The notes beneath the pieces are model-generated. The model was not told the DNA's origin. It was given only the letters and a program-made list of their open reading frames with translations, and did not search any database. A DNA stretch of 64,000 bases from Rs1 sp036960485 (GTDB taxonomy: Bacteria > Pseudomonadota > Gammaproteobacteria > Pseudomonadales > Balneatricaceae). Position numbers and translations under genes: made by a program. The stretch covers positions 1 through 64,000 of the forward strand of contig JBALXS010000012.1 in NCBI GenBank assembly GCA_036960485.1. Direction: 5' to 3'. This document shows, piece after piece, positions 7,575-18,086 of the stretch (the first letter of the stretch is position 1; each line of letters starts with the position of its first letter).

Positions 7575-10500
7575 ATGTACATTGGCTTTCGTAAAATACT
7601 GCTTATTTCTATATTTCTAACGCTACTCATCATGGCTGCCGTTTCCTATTCACTCAACACTGGACGCGAAATAGCAGAGCGTAACTCTCCCTTAGTTAAC
7701 GCTACTATGAAAATCAAACTTGAAGTAACCACGGCACATCTGTGGTTTGAAGAGCTTATTAATGGCGACCGAAGTATTAATATCGAAGACATATGGACTC
7801 ACCTTGATCAGTCTGAGTGGTACGCTCAGGCTATGCTTAATGGCGGCACTAATGAGCTAGGTACTCTAATCCCCCTCAACGATGCTAATTTGCGTATTCA
7901 AATTAAAGAAACCATAATAGGCATCCATAATTTTCGCCAAATTGCACAAAAACGCTGGGCGCTACCATCAACTTCGAGGGTTAGTTCCGCTATCGATCAA
8001 CATTTTGATCTCGCTTTTTCAAATCTTAATATTGCTGTTGATAATATTGAGAGCGCCCTACGTAAAACCGTAGCAGAAGATTTACAAACCTTTAAATTTA
8101 CCCATCGCCTATTAATCGCCCTTATCTTCATATTGGGGATAATCATCACTAGCTTATTACTGCGCTATAACAGGCGCAAAATAAAAAATATAGCAGCATT
8201 AAAGCGCAGCGAAGAAAACGTTCGTCAATCTAAAAACCAGCTGCTAAATGTAATTAACGGCGCTAAGCTTGGATACTGGGACTGGAATTTTCAAACTGGA
8301 GAGTATGTAGTTAATGATGAATGGCTATCTATTCTTGGCTTACCACAACAAAATTTCACAAACCACATTCGCCAATGTGGAGAACTTATACACCCGCATG
8401 ACAATGAGCTTTTGAAGACAACTATCAAAGCACATCTACAAACACACACTCAATCTGGGGAAGGTTTAGTGTCTGAATTCAGAATGAAACATGCTGATGG
8501 CAGGTGGATATGGATTCAAGGCTCTGGTTCTGTTGTTGAGTATGATAAAAACACTCACGAGCCAATTCGCCTTTGTGGTATACATCAAGACATTACCGAG
8601 CGAAAATTGGCTGAGCTACGGGAAAAATCCCGTATTCAAGTATTTGAACTTCTTTCCAGTGGCGAGCAATTACCTATCATTCTAGACGCCATTGTACAGG
8701 GTGTTGAGCAAGAAAACCCGGCGATGTTATGTAGCATTTTATTATTAGATGATACTGGGAAGTATTTATTGAGCGGCGCAGCACCCAGCCTTCCTGACTT
8801 TTATAACACAGCAATTCATGGCGTTAAAACTGCAATGGGAGCTGGATCTTGCGGAACGGCTGCCTTTACCAATGAACGTGTGATTGTTAGTGATATTCAA
8901 AACCACCCGTACTGGGCTGCCTATAAAGAGCTAGCGTCTAAAGCTGGATTAGCTGCCTGCTGGTCTGAACCAATACGTTCAATACGAGGTAAAGTACTGG
9001 GAACTTTTGCTATCTATCATCACAATAAACATCAACCAACAGCGGCTAACCTTAGCTTAATTGAGCAGACGGCTTACTTAGCAAGCATTGCTATTGAGCA
9101 AGCTAAAAGCCTCTTAACGATAAAAAACAATGGCGTTCGATTCCACCAGTTGCTGCAGTCTATCCCTTCAGTTGCCATACAAGGCTATGACTGTACGGGC
9201 AAAACATGCTACTGGAATAAAGCATCCGAGAATCTATATGGGTACAGCGCCGATGAAGCATTGGGCCGAAGCATCTATGACTTAATCATTCCGTCAGCAA
9301 TGCATGTCGAAGTGCGAGATGCAATGCAGCTGATGCTTCAATCTAAACAGCCTATCCCCTCTGCCGAGCTGACTTTAATGAGAAAAGATGGAACAGCGGC
9401 TAATATACTTTCCAGCCACGCCTATGTTAATGTCCCAGGACAGTCGCCTGAAATGTTTTGCATTGATATTGATTTAACCGAACAAAAACAAGCTGAAGAA
9501 AAACTCAAGCTTGCTGCCAATGTGTTCTCACACGCCCGCGAAGGCATTATTATTACAGATACTAGCGGCACAATCATTGATGCCAATGAAACATTCGCGG
9601 CTATAACCGGCTATAGCCATGCCGAGGTTGTTGGTCAAAACGCCCGCATTCTTAAATCTGGGCGACATTTGCCCGAATTTTACACTGATATGTGGAAAGC
9701 TATATTGGAAGAAGGTTATTGGTCTGGTGAAGTATGGAACCGTCGTAAAAATGGCGAAGTATATGCTGAAATGAAAACCATCAGTGTGGTACGTGATGAA
9801 CACGGTATTTCTACTCACTATGTGGCATTAGGTAGCGACATCACTCTAATAAAAGAGCATAAAAATCAACTGGATTACATCACCCATTACGACAAATTAA
9901 CTAGCTTACCTAATCGTTCATTACTAGCTGACCGACTATCTCGAACAATGTTGCAGTGCAACCGTAATCAAAGATCACTTGCAGTGGTATGTCTTGATCT
10001 AGATGATTTTAAGCGCGTCAATGACACTCTAGGTCATTGTGTGGGAGATGATTTGCTCATTGCACTCTCTGCCCGCATGAGAGAAGCATTACGTGAAAAT
10101 GATAGTTTAGCCCGTATTGGCGGTGATGAATTCCTAGCTGTGTTAGCTGACTTAGAAAAAGAGGAGGATTGTGAGCCGGTACTAGAGCGACTCTTACTAG
10201 CGGTGTCTGAGCCTGTAACCTTATGTGGCAATGTTTTAAATTTATCAGCCAGTATTGGTGTCACTCTCTATCCGCAAGATAATGTAGACGCCGATTTACT
10301 ATTACGCCATGCAGACCAAGCCATGTATGTAGCGAAAGAATCAGGTAAGAATCGTTATCACTTATTTGATACCGCCCAAGATGACGCTGCTAAAGCGCAA
10401 CACGAGAGCCTTGAAGCTATTCGCAGCGCATTAGATAATCATCAGTTTGTGCTTCATTATCAGCCCAAGGTTAATATGAAGACAGGAACGGTAATAGGTT

Positions 10501-11192
10501 TTGAAGCGCTTATTCGTTGGCAGCACCCGACACGAGGCCTATTAAATCCGATTGAGTTTTTACCTGTTATTGAAAATAGCCCTATGAGCATCGAGCTCGG
10601 TGAATGGGTTATTGATGCCGCTCTGACACAAATAAGCCAATGGCAAAAAATGCGGTCTGATTTCCCTATAAGTACCAGTGTCAATATCGCAGCAGTACAA
10701 TTACAACAAGCGAGCTTTACGCAGATGCTAACCACACTGTTAGCAGCTCACTCGGACGTTGAACCACGCTTTTTAGAATTAGAAGTGCTGGAAACAAGTG
10801 CCTTAGATGATGTGCATGATGTTTCAATCACCATGAATGCCTGTATAGCGCTGGGCGTAAGCTTTGCCTTAGATGATTTTGGCACTGGTTATTCATCCCT
10901 AATTTACCTTAGACGACTACCTGCAAACTTGATTAAAATAGATCAGAGCTTTGTACGAGATATGCTACATGACACTGATGATTTAGCCATTGTTGAAGGC
11001 GTGATAGCTTTAGCTAAATCATTCAAACGTGAGGTAATTGCTGAAGGAGTTGAAACGATTGAACACGGCACTGCATTATTGCAACTAGGATGTGAACTCG
11101 CACAAGGTTACGGCATTGCTAGGCCAATGCCCGCCAAAGACATTCCTCAGTGGATTAGTAATTGGAAGCCTAATGCTAATTGGAAAATTTGA
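7575..11192 (+). CDS. Membrane PAS-GAF-PAS-PAS-GGDEF-EAL c-di-GMP protein
   Basis: A 1205-residue sensor protein. An N-terminal helix (about 8-25) and a second helix (about 178-198) bracket a periplasmic region of about 150 residues. They are followed by PAS (about 220-345), GAF (about 355-505) and two more PAS domains (about 515-640 and 645-770). The diguanylate cyclase GGDEF is at 849-853 with an intact RxxD inhibitory site just before it ('REND'). The phosphodiesterase domain has EAL at 977-979, DDFGTG at 1100-1105 and an EGVET loop. Both catalytic domains look intact, so activity may switch with input. The C-terminal half is closely paralogous to the 14275-17841 gene. The start is weakly supported (GGA 9 nt upstream). 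Confidence 0.92.
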   Translation: MYIGFRKILLISIFLTLLIMAAVSYSLNTGREIAERNSPLVNATMKIKLEVTTAHLWFEELINGDRSINIEDIWTHLDQSEWYAQAMLNGGTNELGTLIPLNDANLRIQIKETIIGIHNFRQIAQKRWALPSTSRVSSAIDQHFDLAFSNLNIAVDNIESALRKTVAEDLQTFKFTHRLLIALIFILGIIITSLLLRYNRRKIKNIAALKRSEENVRQSKNQLLNVINGAKLGYWDWNFQTGEYVVNDEWLSILGLPQQNFTNHIRQCGELIHPHDNELLKTTIKAHLQTHTQSGEGLVSEFRMKHADGRWIWIQGSGSVVEYDKNTHEPIRLCGIHQDITERKLAELREKSRIQVFELLSSGEQLPIILDAIVQGVEQENPAMLCSILLLDDTGKYLLSGAAPSLPDFYNTAIHGVKTAMGAGSCGTAAFTNERVIVSDIQNHPYWAAYKELASKAGLAACWSEPIRSIRGKVLGTFAIYHHNKHQPTAANLSLIEQTAYLASIAIEQAKSLLTIKNNGVRFHQLLQSIPSVAIQGYDCTGKTCYWNKASENLYGYSADEALGRSIYDLIIPSAMHVEVRDAMQLMLQSKQPIPSAELTLMRKDGTAANILSSHAYVNVPGQSPEMFCIDIDLTEQKQAEEKLKLAANVFSHAREGIIITDTSGTIIDANETFAAITGYSHAEVVGQNARILKSGRHLPEFYTDMWKAILEEGYWSGEVWNRRKNGEVYAEMKTISVVRDEHGISTHYVALGSDITLIKEHKNQLDYITHYDKLTSLPNRSLLADRLSRTMLQCNRNQRSLAVVCLDLDDFKRVNDTLGHCVGDDLLIALSARMREALRENDSLARIGGDEFLAVLADLEKEEDCEPVLERLLLAVSEPVTLCGNVLNLSASIGVTLYPQDNVDADLLLRHADQAMYVAKESGKNRYHLFDTAQDDAAKAQHESLEAIRSALDNHQFVLHYQPKVNMKTGTVIGFEALIRWQHPTRGLLNPIEFLPVIENSPMSIELGEWVIDAALTQISQWQKMRSDFPISTSVNIAAVQLQQASFTQMLTTLLAAHSDVEPRFLELEVLETSALDDVHDVSITMNACIALGVSFALDDFGTGYSSLIYLRRLPANLIKIDQSFVRDMLHDTDDLAIVEGVIALAKSFKREVIAEGVETIEHGTALLQLGCELAQGYGIARPMPAKDIPQWISNWKPNANWKI

Positions 11193-11340
11193 ATCAACAG
11201 ATAGAAAAAGAACACCTCCAATCATCTAGCCATGAAGCTGGTGAGGTGAAGACCAGTTATCTTAGGCTATAAGTATTTTAACTATCTACTACACCATTAT
11301 TGTAAGCGTTTACAATACAGCTTTTGTAGCTAGCTAAACA

Positions 11341-11369
11341 ACTACTCCCTCATGGATTACGGGAGTAGT
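11341..11369 (-). terminator. Hairpin between convergent genes
   Basis: Nine-bp perfect arms ACTACTCCC / GGGAGTAGT (11341-11349 and 11361-11369) lie just after the stop of the CZB chemoreceptor gene. The following T-run is weak, so this may be an intrinsic terminator of low strength. Confidence 0.45.
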
Positions 11370-11379
11370 CAGTGTGCCT

Positions 11380-12477
11380 TTATTTATTTTTTGCCTTTTG
11401 ATATTCGTAGTAAATTTCCTCCAACAAATCAGTAACCCGCTGGCTTTGCTCTTCCATTATTTCTAAGTGCTTTGCCATCTTCAACAAATCATTATTGGCA
11501 GCACATTCTAATGCAGCTCTTCCTGAACTGTGCACCAATTCGTGGGGGGAATTTATTAATTTGTATGCAGATAGATGGCTATATTTTTCAGCCCCTTCTC
11601 CTTCAAAGTACCATATTCCCATACGGCATTGAGTATGTTCATTTGGTAAATTGGTAAAATTTTTGTTTTTGATTAGATTATAAACATTGTTTTTCCAGAC
11701 TACGTGGTCCAATTTCACAGTATCTAAGAAGGCTTTAATTGATGTTCTATCAATCACGCCTTGCATCTCTTTCGAACTCACCAGTACTTGATTAACGACT
11801 TGATCTATTTGCTGGGATGAGGCGGATACATCAAGCGCACTCGATTTATTTTCATTTATTGATCTATGAATTTTTTCTGTTTGCTGAATTACTTGTAAAA
11901 CTAATTTCTCTATTTCACTGCTAGCGTCAGACGCTTTGCCTGCTAGAGCACGTACCTCATCTGCGACTACCGAAAACCCTCTGCCTGCTTCGCCCGCTCT
12001 CGCAGCTTCGATAGCAGCATTAAGTGCCAATAGGTTGGTTTGATCTGAAATAGACTGTATAGATGATACTAATCCATTTATTGAGTTAACAGATGTATCA
12101 AGTACCGAAATTGAATTTTCACTGTCAATTGCCAGCCTGTTTATATCAAAAGCTCTGGTAGCTAATCTCGCTAATGCCTCTCTTGTTTGCAAGAAAGTTT
12201 CATCTAGTCGCTGTAGTTTTTGCTGCTCAGCAGTCAAAATCTCGGCACTATTACTCAATCCGTCTCTGATGCTATTAAGCATCACTGCGCCTTTTAATTG
12301 GCTAGAGAAAGCGGCATGAGCTCCTTGTGAAGATTTTTTATCTGATTCTAATAATTCAACTTTAGTTTGCCAGTTATTATTTAACGCTGTTATTTCTGCT
12401 AAATGTTGAGCTCTCTCTAAGTCTAGTTGTTCTTTCAATGATTCATTTTCTTTACGCAATTTCTTTTGAAACAGCAT
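11380..12477 (-). CDS. Soluble methyl-accepting chemotaxis protein with CZB domain
   Basis: This 365-residue protein has no membrane segment. It opens with a charged coiled coil (residues 1-60), then carries the MCP signalling hairpin, whose tip reads 'NLLALNAAIEAARAGEAGRG' (about 148-168). The C-terminal CZB zinc-binding domain (about 250-330) shows the conserved ligands: His in 'LDHVVWK', Cys in 'TQCRMGIWYF' and His residues in 'SPHELVHSSG'. CZB receptors sense zinc or hypochlorous acid through this Cys-zinc site, and many also control diguanylate cyclases. A CHASE-GGDEF gene lies just upstream on the same strand. The MCP hairpin is shorter than in standard receptors. Confidence 0.9.
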   Translation of the reverse strand: MLFQKKLRKENESLKEQLDLERAQHLAEITALNNNWQTKVELLESDKKSSQGAHAAFSSQLKGAVMLNSIRDGLSNSAEILTAEQQKLQRLDETFLQTREALARLATRAFDINRLAIDSENSISVLDTSVNSINGLVSSIQSISDQTNLLALNAAIEAARAGEAGRGFSVVADEVRALAGKASDASSEIEKLVLQVIQQTEKIHRSINENKSSALDVSASSQQIDQVVNQVLVSSKEMQGVIDRTSIKAFLDTVKLDHVVWKNNVYNLIKNKNFTNLPNEHTQCRMGIWYFEGEGAEKYSHLSAYKLINSPHELVHSSGRAALECAANNDLLKMAKHLEIMEEQSQRVTDLLEEIYYEYQKAKNK

Positions 12478-12639
12478 TAAACACCGCCTAATTTATTAGA
12501 AAAATATCTTTTTAAAGATAATAACCCTCAGTTAACTAGCTGTAATTATACATATAAAAATACTAAACTTACCTATGGTTATTCTAAAAAGTTAGTTTTA
12601 ATTTCAATATAATAACCGAGTAGAAATATTCAGCTTAAG

Positions 12640-14094
12640 TTATTCATTACTATTAGGGCCAGCAAACTTGTAGCTATTTTTCCCATTCTTTTTTACCAAA
12701 TACATCACAGCATCAGATTTTTGCAATAGCTCGTCAATAGAAGTTCCATGATTGGGATATATAGCAATACCGATGCTAGCTCCAGCTATAACTTGAACAT
12801 CTGCTATATTAAATGGGCAAGAAATGGCCTCTATTATTTGGCAAGTCACTTCTTCAGCACCCTTCGCGTCACAATTTGCATTGAGCATGACCACGAATTC
12901 ATCACCTCCAAAGCGTGCCACGATATCCGATTCTCGCACTCGAGCTAATAACCGCCCAGCTATCACTTTGAGAACTTGATCCCCAGCAGCATGACCTAGA
13001 GAATCATTAATTTGTTTAAAACCATCGATGTCAATGAAGAGCACCGCCCTTGATGTTTTCTCTCGCTTAGCGCTAGCTATGGATAATTCGCTAAGCTCCT
13101 CAAAGAGGCTACGATTAGGTAATAAAGTTAAAGAATCATGCTGTGCCATGTGCCGTGCTAACTCTTCAGCTTTTATGCGATTTTGTACTTCTTTTGAAAG
13201 ATTTCTTGTCGCTTCACTTATCTTCAGTTCAAGCAGTCGCGGCCTATCTAGTATCAAGAAAGTAGCACTTGAACTAAGAGCGGCAATAACTAAGGCCAGA
13301 ATCCAGTATCCAAAAGACACAATACAGTTATTGGTTATTTGCGCATTGCCATTAGAGACTGCTAACTGCCAGCTAGCGTTGGGCAGCTGGACATCCGCTA
13401 TCACCAGAGCTGCGTCAAATGTTGCTGGCTCACCGATAAATACTTCTCCTTGCGAGCCCTGCCCATCCCTACCACGGATCGCAACTATATAATTTCGCCT
13501 TAAATCACCAATTAGTGATGATTTCATTAGTGAATCAATATCAATTAAGACGATGGCAAACCCCCAAAAAGCTGGCATATTCAAAGTGTCAGAAAAAAGG
13601 TATATAGGTCTTCTTGCAATAATAGCACGCCCTCCTTGAATCAAATTGACAGGACCTGCAATGATGTAACTGTGCTCGCGAATGGATCTCTGCGCTAAAG
13701 CCAGGCGACGAGGATCGGCAAGTAAATTATGCCCTAGCGCCTTTCGATTCTGCTCGATATCAGTTAAGTAAGTGACGATACCATTGGGCGCTAATTGCAA
13801 ACTCACTATTGCAGATAAATCTCTTTTTAGTGCTGAGGCAAAACTGTCGAATTGTTGCTCAGAAAACTCTTTATGGGTTGTCACGAAAGCGCTCAAACTG
13901 CTGGTTAAATTTAACCTGACATTCATCGATGATGAAAGAAATGCAGCAGCGTCTGTTACTTGTTTTTCTACTTGCATTTGCTTAGTTAAAGCAACTTCCT
14001 GCTTAATTAAATAAGTTGCCAGCAAAATCAAAAAACCGACAATAACAGCTCCCCAAAGCGGGCGCCCATGTAAGCTGGTGCGTAATATTTTCAA
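12640..14094 (-). CDS. CHASE-domain diguanylate cyclase
   Basis: A 484-residue inner-membrane cyclase with an N-terminal helix (about 12-32), a periplasmic CHASE sensor (about 75-235), a second helix (about 260-282), a short coil and a GGDEF domain. GGDEF is at 396-400, preceded by an RxxD inhibitory site ('RESD'), and 'AGASIGIAIYP' closes the active-site fold, so cyclase activity is expected. There is no EAL. The start is a TTG because no ATG or GTG fits before the first membrane helix; this is the least certain point. The CZB chemoreceptor gene lies 162 nt downstream on the same strand. Confidence 0.88.
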   Translation of the reverse strand: MKILRTSLHGRPLWGAVIVGFLILLATYLIKQEVALTKQMQVEKQVTDAAAFLSSSMNVRLNLTSSLSAFVTTHKEFSEQQFDSFASALKRDLSAIVSLQLAPNGIVTYLTDIEQNRKALGHNLLADPRRLALAQRSIREHSYIIAGPVNLIQGGRAIIARRPIYLFSDTLNMPAFWGFAIVLIDIDSLMKSSLIGDLRRNYIVAIRGRDGQGSQGEVFIGEPATFDAALVIADVQLPNASWQLAVSNGNAQITNNCIVSFGYWILALVIAALSSSATFLILDRPRLLELKISEATRNLSKEVQNRIKAEELARHMAQHDSLTLLPNRSLFEELSELSIASAKREKTSRAVLFIDIDGFKQINDSLGHAAGDQVLKVIAGRLLARVRESDIVARFGGDEFVVMLNANCDAKGAEEVTCQIIEAISCPFNIADVQVIAGASIGIAIYPNHGTSIDELLQKSDAVMYLVKKNGKNSYKFAGPNSNE

Positions 14095-14274
14095 AAATTT
14101 TGTCTCATGTTAAAGTTCCATTTTCGCAACGGCTGTAATGCCGTTTAATATTCGGGCAACTAGGCACTGTGAAAAAGTTAACTCGAATCCGTTCAGTCTG
14201 CGCGCAGATTTTTTAAAAGTTAGTAAGTGTTTATTAATCCCGTATTTTCTGCGAGTTATTGGCCACAACTCATT

Positions 14275-17200
14275 TCATTCTAAAATGCCTTGCTTGGTCC
14301 AAGTAGGATCGGGCTTCCATTGAGTTACCCATACTGCTATCTCTGTTGCAGGCATTGGGCGGGCAATACCATAACCCTGAGCAAGCTCGCAGCCCATCGC
14401 TAATAGTTCAATACCATGTTCAATGCTTTCGACCCCTTCTGCAATCACATGACGCTCAAAAGCCGCAGCTAAACCAATTACCGCTTGTACAATAGCTTTG
14501 TCATCAGGATCATCCAACATATCTCTGACAAAGCTCTGATCTATCTTCAGGATATTAGCGGGTAAGCGCTTGAGATAAGTCAGTGAAGAATAGCCTGTAC
14601 CGAAGTCATCTAATGAAAAACTTACGCCAAGCTTGCGACAAGCCTGCATAATAGTTGACACTTTAGCCATATCTTCCAATGCACTGGTCTCCAGTATTTC
14701 TAATTCTAAACAACGCGGACTCATCTGGGGATGCTTAGTCAATGCTGCTGAAAGCTTGGTGACGAAGCTCTCTTCTAACAGTTGATAAGCACTCACATTC
14801 ACGCTAACAGGAATACACAGTCCATTAGATTGCCATGTTGCATGCTGGGCTAATGCCGTAGCAATTACCCACTCACCTATGTCAAGACTAATGGGGTGGT
14901 TCTCAATGATTGGCAGAAAGCTGGCAGGCGCCATTAGTCCGCGCTCGGGATGCTGCCAGCGAATTAGCGCTTCAACACCGGTTACTCGACCGGTTTTCAT
15001 ATTTACCTTAGGTTGATAGTACAATATGAATTCCTTCAACTCTAAGGCACGTTTAACATGACTGAGACTCTCGCGCTGAGTTTGGATGGCCGTATTATGC
15101 TTAACATCAAACATATGATATCTATTCTTACCATCCTGCTTAGCGATATACATAGCTTGATCAGCATGGCGCATAAGTTGGTCAGCATCCGCTCCGTCTT
15201 GGGGGTAGAGTGTGACACCGATACTGACTGTAGTTTTAAGAATTGTATTGTCGATGGTAACGGGATCCATTGAGGCTTGTAATAAGCGGGCTAATATTTG
15301 TTCGCAGCTCGCCATATTGACTATGCCCGCGAGTATCACGACAAACTCATCACCGCCAATACGCGCTATCGTGTCACCTTCTCGTATGGTATCTCCCATG
15401 CGTTGTGATATTTTAATTAATAGTTCATCACCCACTTCATGACCATATCGATCATTTATGCTTTTAAAACCATCTAGATCCAAATAGGCAACGGCTAGCG
15501 ATTGTTGTGTTTTGTCACACTGAACCATCGCTTGATGTAAGCGCTCTGCCAGCAAAATTCGGTTGGGTAAATTAGTAAGTGCATCATAATGTGCAATATG
15601 TTCAAGCTGCTGCTGGTGTTCTTTTATCGACGTAATATCGGTAAATAATGCCACATAATTTTGCACAGTATTACTACTGTCAGTAATAGCACTGATAGTT
15701 GCAATTTCAGCATATACTTCGCCGCTTTTACGCCGATTCCATAGCTCTCCAGTCCAGTACTTATTTTCGAGTAATGAAGACCACATAGAAGTGTAAAAGA
15801 GTGGATTTTGCCGCCCTGATTGTAAAAATCGAGGATTTTTTCCTAAAACTTCTGCTCGGCTATAACCCGTGATAGTAGTGAAAGTCTCGTTCACTTCAAT
15901 GATGTTACTTTTCGCATCGGTAATGACAATGCCTTCACGGGCATGCGTAAACACACTGGCGGCAAGTTTCAACTGATCTTCCGTCTTTTTGCGCTCTGTT
16001 ATATTATGGCCTATACCTAATATCCCTATTAACTCACCATTATCGTTACGCATCGGAACCTTAGTTGTTTCAAGTAATTCTCGATGGCCATCTGAAGCGA
16101 ATGTAATCTCCTCTTCATTGATGCAAAGCTGGTTCTTTTCCATCATTTCACAGTCACGCTTTCGAAAGAAATCGGCTAATTCCTTATCGATAAAATCGTA
16201 ATCTGTGTTATTAATTATATCTGTTTTAGAGGCACCAAAAAACTGCTCGAAGCGATGATTGCAACGCAGGTACACCCCCTCTTTATTTTTGAGCCAGATC
16301 AGATCAGGTAATGTGTCAATTAAGGAACTTAGAAGGCTCTGCTCGGAACTTAGCGCCAACTCTATTTGCTTTCTTTCGGTGATATCCTGAATAGTACCGA
16401 TTAAACCAATACAGGTGCCATTCTCATCGGAGATTGTTTCCCCTAAACCCAACATCCACCTTGTTTCACCATCTTTTTTTCTAATAACTCTATATTCTTT
16501 ATTAAAGGGTTTGTTTTGTCCGATGACCTCTTCTGTAACGTACTCAATCATATTCTCAACATCTTGCGGGTGAACAAGTGCAGCCCAGCCTTCGATTGTT
16601 TTGTTGTAATCGCTTTCAATACCGAAAATCTGATCGCAAACTTCGGATGTTTCCCAGCGATCAATTACGAAATCACTCCTATAAGAACCGATACAAGCAG
16701 CTCTTTGAGACTCTTCAAAGAAATACTGGCTATCCTTCAATGCGGTTTCTCGCTGTGTGAGAGTACTCAGCAACTGGTTGAATCCGTTAATTAACCGGCC
16801 CACTTCATCATTTTGAAAAACCGGTAATTGTTGCAATGGCTGTTCTTTTGATATCATCAAATCAAGAGATTGTGCAGCGCAAGCCATCGGTGAGAGTTGA
16901 TATCTTACTACCCACCAGATTAAGCATCCGGCCAGAGCCATCATTAATAATGCTATCAATGTTAAGTCTCGCTCCATCGAGTAAAGTGTGGCAAAAATAT
17001 CTCTGGTTGGAGAGGTTATTGCTAAATACCATCCGGTTGATGATATTTTTTTCATCGAAATAAACTGTTCCATTCCTGACGGATCAGTAGAGAGAAAGCT
17101 ACCTTCAAATCCTTGCAGAGCTGAGCCAATGCTGACACCTAACATCCATGCAGATAAATCGTGCTTACTATGCTGTTTGTATGTGGATGTTAAAACCATA

Positions 17201-17841
17201 CGCTGCTGGGGAGAAAACAGTAAATATTGAATTTTTTTCGAATCAACAGTGGTTGCAATCCGATCGATAAAAGTGGCTGAGTTGAAGCTAACAACCCCTG
17301 ACAGTCCCCCAATCACCTTTCCTAGTGCATCGTGTATCGGAGCTCCCATACCGAACACTACTGTTTTTAATTTTTTTCCGATGACAGGGTCACCAATAGA
17401 AGCATGGCCGTTTTTCAAAGCCGTGGCAACAACATCGATATCCATGTAATTGACACTCACCCGTCTAGTTGAGTACGGAAAATCTGCAATCGCAGTGCCA
17501 TCAATATCATGGGCAATGATACCGCCATTAAACATGTTTTGAAGTACCGGTCTTTGTTCTACAAGATTTTGCATAGCGTTAGGTCCTGTCAACAAAGCTT
17601 TTCTCGCCCCATGCGCTGCTTTCTCCAAACCCTGTAACCGTTCATCAAGGGCTTGATTGATAGTAGTGGCAATATTTGATGCTGTTGATAAGTGCTGCGC
17701 TTTGAGTAACCCCTTCACGTTGACGTGTAAGGTATTATGTAAGTACAAAAGAGCGATGACTAAGCTCAGGGAAAAAACAAAAAAGACAGCCAGTGATATC
17801 CTAACTCTGAGTGAACGTGGCAAGATGCTGAATACAGCCAT
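14275..17841 (-). CDS. Cache-HAMP-PAS-PAS-PAS-GGDEF-EAL c-di-GMP protein
   Basis: A 1188-residue membrane protein with a helix (about 13-33), a periplasmic double-Cache-like sensor (about 40-285), a second helix (about 288-310), HAMP (about 310-365) and three PAS domains (about 375-495, 500-620, 625-745). GGDEF is at 829-833 with the RxxD site 'REGD' before it. EAL is at 957-959 and DDFGTG at 1078-1083. Both enzyme domains keep their key residues. An AGGAT lies 7 nt before the ATG. The last PAS-GGDEF-EAL block and the C-terminal 'QGYGIARPMPA' and 'WKP' segments match the 7575-11192 protein, pointing to duplication with exchange of sensor modules. Confidence 0.92.
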   Translation of the reverse strand: MAVFSILPRSLRVRISLAVFFVFSLSLVIALLYLHNTLHVNVKGLLKAQHLSTASNIATTINQALDERLQGLEKAAHGARKALLTGPNAMQNLVEQRPVLQNMFNGGIIAHDIDGTAIADFPYSTRRVSVNYMDIDVVATALKNGHASIGDPVIGKKLKTVVFGMGAPIHDALGKVIGGLSGVVSFNSATFIDRIATTVDSKKIQYLLFSPQQRMVLTSTYKQHSKHDLSAWMLGVSIGSALQGFEGSFLSTDPSGMEQFISMKKISSTGWYLAITSPTRDIFATLYSMERDLTLIALLMMALAGCLIWWVVRYQLSPMACAAQSLDLMISKEQPLQQLPVFQNDEVGRLINGFNQLLSTLTQRETALKDSQYFFEESQRAACIGSYRSDFVIDRWETSEVCDQIFGIESDYNKTIEGWAALVHPQDVENMIEYVTEEVIGQNKPFNKEYRVIRKKDGETRWMLGLGETISDENGTCIGLIGTIQDITERKQIELALSSEQSLLSSLIDTLPDLIWLKNKEGVYLRCNHRFEQFFGASKTDIINNTDYDFIDKELADFFRKRDCEMMEKNQLCINEEEITFASDGHRELLETTKVPMRNDNGELIGILGIGHNITERKKTEDQLKLAASVFTHAREGIVITDAKSNIIEVNETFTTITGYSRAEVLGKNPRFLQSGRQNPLFYTSMWSSLLENKYWTGELWNRRKSGEVYAEIATISAITDSSNTVQNYVALFTDITSIKEHQQQLEHIAHYDALTNLPNRILLAERLHQAMVQCDKTQQSLAVAYLDLDGFKSINDRYGHEVGDELLIKISQRMGDTIREGDTIARIGGDEFVVILAGIVNMASCEQILARLLQASMDPVTIDNTILKTTVSIGVTLYPQDGADADQLMRHADQAMYIAKQDGKNRYHMFDVKHNTAIQTQRESLSHVKRALELKEFILYYQPKVNMKTGRVTGVEALIRWQHPERGLMAPASFLPIIENHPISLDIGEWVIATALAQHATWQSNGLCIPVSVNVSAYQLLEESFVTKLSAALTKHPQMSPRCLELEILETSALEDMAKVSTIMQACRKLGVSFSLDDFGTGYSSLTYLKRLPANILKIDQSFVRDMLDDPDDKAIVQAVIGLAAAFERHVIAEGVESIEHGIELLAMGCELAQGYGIARPMPATEIAVWVTQWKPDPTWTKQGILE

Positions 17842-18086
17842 TTTACGATCCTATTTTACAGACATATAAATATTAAATGAATTATGCTGACATGTTTACC
17901 ATTTTAAATAAATCGAAAATTGGTTTCTCAACTTATCAGTTACTCTATTTGCCAACTCTGTAGATATTTTTCTGGTTAATAAGATAAAGGGGAGGCCTCT
18001 AGCAGGAACCAACCATTATATTGATTACTTCTAGAGGTTTAAATGCTCAGTTTATAGAGCCAATTTTATAAGTCACAGTGAATGAA

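Noticed and set aside
13028..13492. A 154-codon plus-strand ORF
   Set aside because: It lies entirely antisense to the CHASE-GGDEF gene, whose domains are clear; the plus frame has no motif.
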